A DNA stretch of 22,125 nucleotides. Origin: Botryococcus braunii (taxonomy: Eukaryota; Chlorophyta; Trebouxiophyceae). The position numbers and the translations under genes were made by a program. The stretch is taken from positions 546,427 through 568,551 of the forward strand of contig KV908394.1 in the NCBI GenBank assembly GCA_002005505.1, given 5' to 3'. Of this stretch, positions 1-22,125 are shown in pieces (the first letter of the stretch is position 1; every line of letters starts with the position of its first letter). Below the pieces are notes generated by a model that made no database searches, was not told the DNA's origin, and saw nothing but the letters and a program-made list of their open reading frames with translations.

Positions 1-246
1 TGGTGGCGTCTGCTCTCCACTTCAGTCTTCTGCTGAGATTGTGTCTATTTTCTAGCGTTATGCTGATCTAGAGAAATCAGTAGAACCCCAATACCTCGCA
101 GCTGCCCTGTGACTACCTCGTGTGATGTGAACCCCTCCCTATTTAAATAAGAAAAATGGTCATGACACCTGGGTTACAGAGTAGATATCCTCCACTTTAC
201 ATGCTAGTGTGCACAAAGCACCGTTAGCAAACATTCATGGGCTCAC

Positions 247-329
247 GTGCCTGAGTCTCCATATTATTGGGATGATTTGGGATTATAGTTGTTAATCCCC
301 AATATTCCCAATAACTTGGACTCAGGCAC
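247..329. repeat. 83-nt imperfect inverted repeat (foldback)
   Basis: Left arm 247-285 and right arm 293-329 are nearly reverse complementary around a 7-nt loop. From the base inward there are 11 perfect pairs (GTGCCTGAGTC), a bulged segment, 9 perfect pairs (TTATTGGGA), an internal mismatch loop, and 7 pairs (GGGATTA) next to the loop. It could be a MITE-like foldback, a small-RNA precursor hairpin or a cruciform-prone site. No target-site duplication is obvious. Confidence 0.7.
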
Positions 330-567
330 ATCACCCCACGAACGGTCACGATCAGACACAGTGCACTCGCCCCAGTTGCCCTTTGTTTGCAGCCACACCT
401 GTATCCCTCGTTGGTGGCATAGTAGCTTGCATCAGAACTTGGCATTACCATTTGCTAGGTTGTCAGTGTATGTATATGTAAGAAATCAAGAATTTTGAAT
501 TTCTAGGTTTAAACAGGTGTGGCTCGAAAACAGTGTGGAAATTGCCGGTACATTGTACTGGGTGCCT

Positions 568-584
568 GACAGGCTCAGCCTGTC
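568..584. repeat. 17-nt palindrome
   Basis: GACAGGCT and AGCCTGTC are perfect reverse complements separated by one C. The function is unknown. At this size it could occur by chance. Confidence 0.4.
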
Positions 585-805
585 TGTTCCGAGAATCAGA
601 GTAGCAGGCCCCAGACCGGCTGAGATACAATACACAGCGACTTCACCATTATGATTTCTGCAAGAATAGAATGTCAGGCTAATGCGTGGTTGGTGGTTTC
701 AAAATTGGCACTGGAGCATGGCGTAATGTTGCTTTCCGGAAAGGGGGGGAACACGCGCTGTTGGAGATTTACAAGCTTCTCTTGATTTTGACAACTTCTC
801 GTTCG

Positions 806-917
806 ATGTTGATTCTTACGATAGTTGTAATAGTACTGTTCCTGTTACTAATTGCTGCTTGGGAAAGCAGAATTCATTTGATTTGGTGGCTAGAACTTGT
901 CATCAACACACTCAACG
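806..917 (+). CDS. possible first exon of the CCD gene (hydrophobic N-terminus)
   Basis: The ATG at 806 opens a frame whose first 20 or so residues form a strongly hydrophobic helix (MLILTIVVIVLFLLLIAAW). An amphipathic-looking stretch ending in LELVINTLNG follows. A GT donor at 918 leaves the frame in phase 1. This matches the phase-1 acceptor at 1491-1492 (ACAG) directly before the first sure CCD exon, and would give ...NTLNG-ARRAGQTNFY. Plant CCD/NCED proteins carry an N-terminal amphipathic helix or transit peptide before the NFAPV-like motif, so the placement is sensible. The link rests only on compatible phase and hydrophobicity. Without splicing, the frame ends at a stop at 956-958. 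It could instead be an unrelated small ORF, and the start could lie in another exon. Confidence 0.35.
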
Positions 918-1492
918 GTGCGCTCGCACGGGATTCCGCCCTTTTGGGAGACATTTAGAAGTTAAAAGTAATAGGTTGTTAACAAATGGTGGGAGAAGTC
1001 TTTGCCCGTTGAATCTCCGCACTCTTCGACAACTGTAGGGCTCGATCTGCAGCAGCTCGGCCTAGTTGGGCATTGTACACACCCATCTATTAGAATGCCT
1101 AGGGTAGCCTTATTTTTAATACTCCATCAAAATCCTATCAGATGTCATAGAGGTTCCTGGGGCATTTGCGAAATTGCTGTAGCCTCGGTATAGTAGGTGA
1201 GTGGTGAGGCACGGACGACCGGAGAGGGTCATGCTTGTAAAGCCCAAACTATATAGTTAAATAGGAATAGCTCATGGTAATATAGTGGTGGAGCTGCGAT
1301 GTGTATCCGTGGTTCCAACTGGAACATGGACGAAGCCAAGGTTGTCTTGTTTAAATGGCAAGGATGAGGATATGGGTGCAAGGAGGGAAAAGATGCCAAC
1401 GTCTTGTCGTTCAATGTAGGTCTAAGATGTGCATTTGTTAGGAAAATGTACGAATGCAAGGTGCTCCGGTGACATGGAAGGGATGCATACAG

Positions 1493-9378
<7,886 letters not shown>

Positions 9379-9982
9379 TGACAAATAGGTGCTCGCCCAG
9401 CAACCATTTGTGGGAGTTTCATGGGACCGTTCAGACGTGGCCTGCAGTTACAGAGGAGCTCCATCTCAGTGGCCATGGTGTCAAAAGTTCGAGCCCCTTC
9501 AGATGTGTTTCCGGAAGGGACCCTGCATGGACCCTGCGCGGCTGCATGTTGTAGAGACTTGTACATTTTTTTTTGAGACCAGTGTTGAAGGGGGAACGTG
9601 CTGGTTGTAGTTTATGCACGGTTGTGAACTTGGAGGGGCGGCATTGTCAGAAGAAGTGGTGTCCTCACTCCCAAAGCGTGGGAAGCGTGCGGCAGAGTTA
9701 CCCACCGCTGACTGCACAGAGTCATAGGGTGTGACGTACTTGACATTGTATCTTTATATCACTGGCAAATCGTTCACCCTCCCCTCGCTCCCCCGCTTTT
9801 CCCAAAGGCATGGGAGACCTTAATAGTGTACGAAAGAAGTTATGCGGACGGGTGGTTGTGAGCAGGAGGGAGGGAAGTGCCAGGGCCGAGCTAGCAAGGA
9901 ACATCAGTTTCACGCATTGTTTTTGGTCAGGACGCAGATGTGGCTTTCAAAAGTTGAATTCGGACAGTGGGGAATAATGTAA
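9379..9982 (+). other. putative 3' UTR of the CCD gene with TGTAA signal
   Basis: This non-coding stretch follows the stop codon. The first TGTAA after the stop is at 9978-9982. TGTAA is the usual poly(A) signal of chlorophyte nuclear genes and such 3' UTRs are often 400-800 nt. No AATAAA occurs here. Transcript ends cannot be seen directly. Confidence 0.4.
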
Positions 9983-10445
9983 CTTGGGATGTTTTCATTA
10001 TCTGGGCTGACTTCACCCCCTTCATCTAGCTGTACAAGCAGTACAAGTTGTCATCTGCTTTTACGCACATTTGCCGACCATGCACAACACACAAAGGACA
10101 ACCTCCCAGAAAAGTAACAAGCAGGATGTTCTGATGTAGGGCATACATGTGCCAGCAAGCCTTAGTACATGGAGAAAGGAAAAGAAAAAGGGTATCGGGC
10201 AGATAAGCAGATGTGGATGATGCAACTCTTTAATTAGGGAAATGAAGGGTATGAGTGGCCTGCATTAGCCATTAGTGGCCTCTCATGTGGCCTTTAGATT
10301 ACCATTAGCTGGAAGATATTGAAGTCGCCTTCAACGGACAGGAGTCATTTGATGATATGATCGGTAAAGGAGCAGGGGCGTGTGGTTCCCACTGCATTTG
10401 TCCTATTTACTTTGAAGGACCGTGAGTAGGACCCCTTTGAGGCAG
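9983..10445. other. intergenic, nothing recognised
   Basis: No ORF of note, RNA gene or simple repeat. The sequence is of ordinary composition between the putative poly(A) site and the hairpin cluster at 10446. Confidence 0.5.
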
Positions 10446-10537
10446 AGCCCCAGCACCACTATAAAACTGGGGCTTTGGGAACCCAGATATGTCTGGGATT
10501 TCTGGTGCAGTTATTGCGCGAAGACAATCCGTTCGCG
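10446..10537. other. cluster of three hairpins around a TATAAA
   Basis: Three perfect inverted repeats follow one another. AGCCCCAG/CTGGGGCT (10446-10453 with 10467-10474) encloses TATAAA at 10460-10465. CCCAGA/TCTGGG (10482-10487 with 10492-10497) has a 4-nt loop. CGCGAA/TTCGCG (10517-10522 with 10532-10537) has a 9-nt loop. This could be a structured non-coding RNA, a promoter with operator-like dyads, or part of a solo LTR. I do not recognise it as any standard snRNA, SRP RNA or tRNA. Confidence 0.5.
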
Positions 10538-10742
10538 ATCTTTGTGAGACCCGACTCCTTGGTTTTGTGTGTTCTTACCTGAATATGCAAAAGCGCGCCT
10601 TTTCACATTCTTCTTCTGCAACAAGTGCGTGTCATCTTCGTCAACATGATGTTGTACTAATGTGAGATGAGAAAATCTGATGTCAGTAGAAACATTACCT
10701 TAGGACTGCAAGGGGGTTTTCCTTGTTTAAGTGCAAACACAC

Positions 10743-10743
<1 letters not shown>

Positions 10744-10800
<57 letters not shown>

Positions 10801-10832
10801 AACCCCCCCTCTCGCTCTGTCTCTCTCTCGCG

Positions 10833-10924
<92 letters not shown>

Positions 10925-11041
10925 CCCCTCTCTCCAACCCTCCCCTCTCTCTCGTGGGTTCCTGGGATGTGTGCGAGTGCGTGTGTGAGGAGAGAGTGTA
11001 TATGTGTGTGTGTGTGTGTGTGTGTTTTGGGGGGGGGGGGG
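10744..11041. repeat. compound microsatellite (CA)n-(CT)n-(GT)n-G13
   Basis: (CA)n runs 10744-10799, a pure CT tract runs 10833-10935 after a CT-rich lead-in, (GT)n lies around 11003-11024, and G13 closes it at 11029-11041. It lies in the intergenic spacer. Confidence 0.95.
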
Positions 11042-11169
11042 TTTAGGGCTAGAGGGATCTCTATTTAGTATTAAGAGTGAAGCTTTATCCTAACCGCACA
11101 CCAGAAATCGTGCATGTGGGAAACGCAGATCTAGGGGCCGAAAACAGAAGGTGGTGTAGTCAAAAAACA

Positions 11170-11395
11170 CAAGAGGGAGGGGGAGGGAGGGAGGGAAGAG
11201 CGAGAGAGAGATGGTGGATGGGGGGAAGAGGGAGAGAGAGAGAGGGAGGAGGAAGGGGGGGGAGAGAAGGAAGGGAGGGAGGGGAACATACACACAGCCA
11301 CAGACAAAGACACACACATACACACACACACACAGCCGCAACCCAGACACACACACACACACACACACTCTTACCTAACCACACACACATGCATG
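11170..11395. repeat. purine-rich tract followed by CA-rich tract
   Basis: 11170-11285 is almost entirely GGGA/GAGA-type purine sequence. 11286-11395 is degenerate CACACA with interruptions. ORFs through it are low-complexity artefacts. Confidence 0.85.
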
Positions 11396-12449
11396 TTCCC
11401 TTCGCCTTGGAGTCCTGTGTGCCTTGGAAGTAAGGAAATATCGGCTCAGTCCTTCCAGCGGAGTCCGGTGTGGGGAGTCCCACTGGGACTACTCCGAGCC
11501 CCCAGCGGGACGCGTGTAGGGACATCGGTTTCGACAGGGCTTCTTTGAGATAGAGAACTTCCAAAGTCTTCACCATTGCCACTCACTACTGCTTGAAGGG
11601 GGCTCTTACTGGCAGTCCACATCATCCGTCTAGCGGCGGAGATTCGCAGCTGTTCTAAAGGGCGGCACATTCTATATATTTTTCATCCTTTGTACGGGTG
11701 ACCTCCAGTAATCTCGACCGTATGGGACAGACGGTTGGCAGCGGGGGTGGATAAATGTCAGGAGTTTTCGGTATTGGTAATGATTTACTCAGCCTAATTA
11801 AGAAAAAAATGCTGTTCCCACTCATAAATCGGTCGTGCTGCACGACTCGTGCACTCCAGCGAACGCGCAGGCCATCGGCTCCCTTTCTGTGGAGGCCCCA
11901 AGCGCTTGATCTCACCGCTTCAGGCCAAGGCGGTGTGATCATTGCCGGACGTACGCCGGCTGCACTTGACACACGACGGACATCGCTGAAGACAGGAAAC
12001 GCAGCTGGGGGATGTAGAGCTGCTGTGTTGAAAACCTGACCTGTAGACCTTCTTTCAAAGCTTGGGCTTCTCCGGTATGCTAAGGCTGGGTCCGTTCTGC
12101 ATCGGTTTGTCGATATTGCATTGGGCACATACAAGCAAAAGCAACGGATTCTGATCAGCAGTAGTTTAACACTCACGCACGGGTCATCGTTCCAAGTCGG
12201 CCGACTGACATCAGGTAGTCGCTCCTCTCGCATATGCTTGCCTTTAAATCACCAGCCTGGGCTGTTTTGGATTGCTTTAGTTAGCTTTTTCGCATGCGAA
12301 AAGCAAAAAAGACTGGGTGACATGTACGGGGAGATGTCACTCGACCTTGTGATCCGGTCGTTTGCGCTCACAATGTTGGCCTTTTGCGTACATCACCGTG
12401 CTTTTCCAATTTTTAGCACTTGATATATGATTGGTGATGCAGAGGAGCC
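11396..12449. other. region upstream of the ABCG gene
   Basis: This is non-repetitive sequence, GC-richer between about 11430 and 12000, immediately 5' of the candidate ABCG start and therefore the likely promoter and 5' UTR. A 192-codon frame on the minus strand (11655-12233) overlaps it, without recognisable similarity. No TATA box or transcription start can be fixed. Confidence 0.4.
11655..12233 (-). CDS. doubtful 192-codon ORF, no recognised product
   Basis: This is the longest ORF here that is not built of simple repeats. It begins MREERLPDVSRPTWNDD and ends YIECAAL. The composition is arginine-, serine- and proline-rich with no signal peptide, membrane helix or known motif. An overlapping 94-codon plus-strand frame occupies 11755-12039, as expected of GC-richer DNA that lacks stops by chance. 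It lies in the likely ABCG promoter region. Probably not a gene. Confidence 0.12.
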   Translation of the reverse strand: MREERLPDVSRPTWNDDPCVSVKLLLIRIRCFCLYVPNAISTNRCRTDPALAYRRSPSFERRSTGQVFNTAALHPPAAFPVFSDVRRVSSAAGVRPAMITPPWPEAVRSSAWGLHRKGADGLRVRWSARVVQHDRFMSGNSIFFLIRLSKSLPIPKTPDIYPPPLPTVCPIRSRLLEVTRTKDEKYIECAAL

Positions 12450-22055
<9,606 letters not shown>

Positions 22056-22125
22056 AGTTTGTGATTAAACCTCAGAACAGTTGGCAGAGGATCCAGAGGC
22101 CCTATCCTCTTAAGGAACAAAGTAA

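Larger units (their letters stand above)
1..805. other. upstream region without a recognised gene
   Basis: No ORF here resembles a known protein and I see no RNA gene. It holds the 83-nt foldback at 247-329 and a small palindrome at 568-584, both listed separately. It lies 5' of the CCD gene and probably contains that gene's promoter or 5' UTR, or the end of a further upstream gene. No clear TATA box or other promoter element can be assigned. Confidence 0.4.

Overview
The window looks like nuclear DNA of an intron-rich eukaryote, most consistent with a microalga, probably a green alga. Both recognisable genes are cut into about eleven short exons. Donors are GT. Acceptors are mostly xTGCAG, with some ACAG, CGCAG, TCAG and one TCTAG. 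Introns of 240-1600 bp are packed with GT/CA and CT/GA microsatellites and with G or C homopolymers of 10-18 nt. A TGTAA motif, the usual chlorophyte poly(A) signal, lies 600 bp after the first stop codon. The taxon is an inference; no rRNA, organelle or species marker is present.

Layout. 1-805 is upstream or intergenic sequence with an 83-nt foldback. 806-9378 (+) is a carotenoid cleavage dioxygenase (CCD) of the RPE65/NCED/CCD1 superfamily. Its core exons run 1493-9378, and a possible membrane-helix first exon lies at 806-917. All four iron-binding histidines and three second-shell glutamates are present once the exons are joined. 9379-12449 is a 3-kb spacer with the putative 3' UTR, a cluster of three hairpins around a TATAAA, long CA/CT/GA arrays, and no convincing gene. 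12450-22055 (+) is an ABCG-type half transporter (nucleotide-binding domain, then a six-helix membrane domain). Walker A, Q-loop, signature, Walker B, D-loop and H-loop are all intact. A possible N-terminal signal-anchor exon precedes it, and the stop codon is 70 bp before the window end.

The joined models are about 571 residues (CCD) and 682 residues (ABCG), both normal for their families. No frameshift or in-frame stop is needed in either, so both look functional. A carotenoid-cleaving enzyme followed in the same direction by a half-size ABCG pump is suggestive. In land plants, ABCG proteins export apocarotenoid hormones (ABCG25 for abscisic acid, PDR1 for strigolactone). Whether these neighbours cooperate is only a hypothesis.

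Other notable structure: a partial duplication of the 5' end of CCD exon 6, a 173-bp intronic tandem duplication with an 18-bp palindrome, a 353-nt uninterrupted pyrimidine tract, and recurrent abutting homopolymers.
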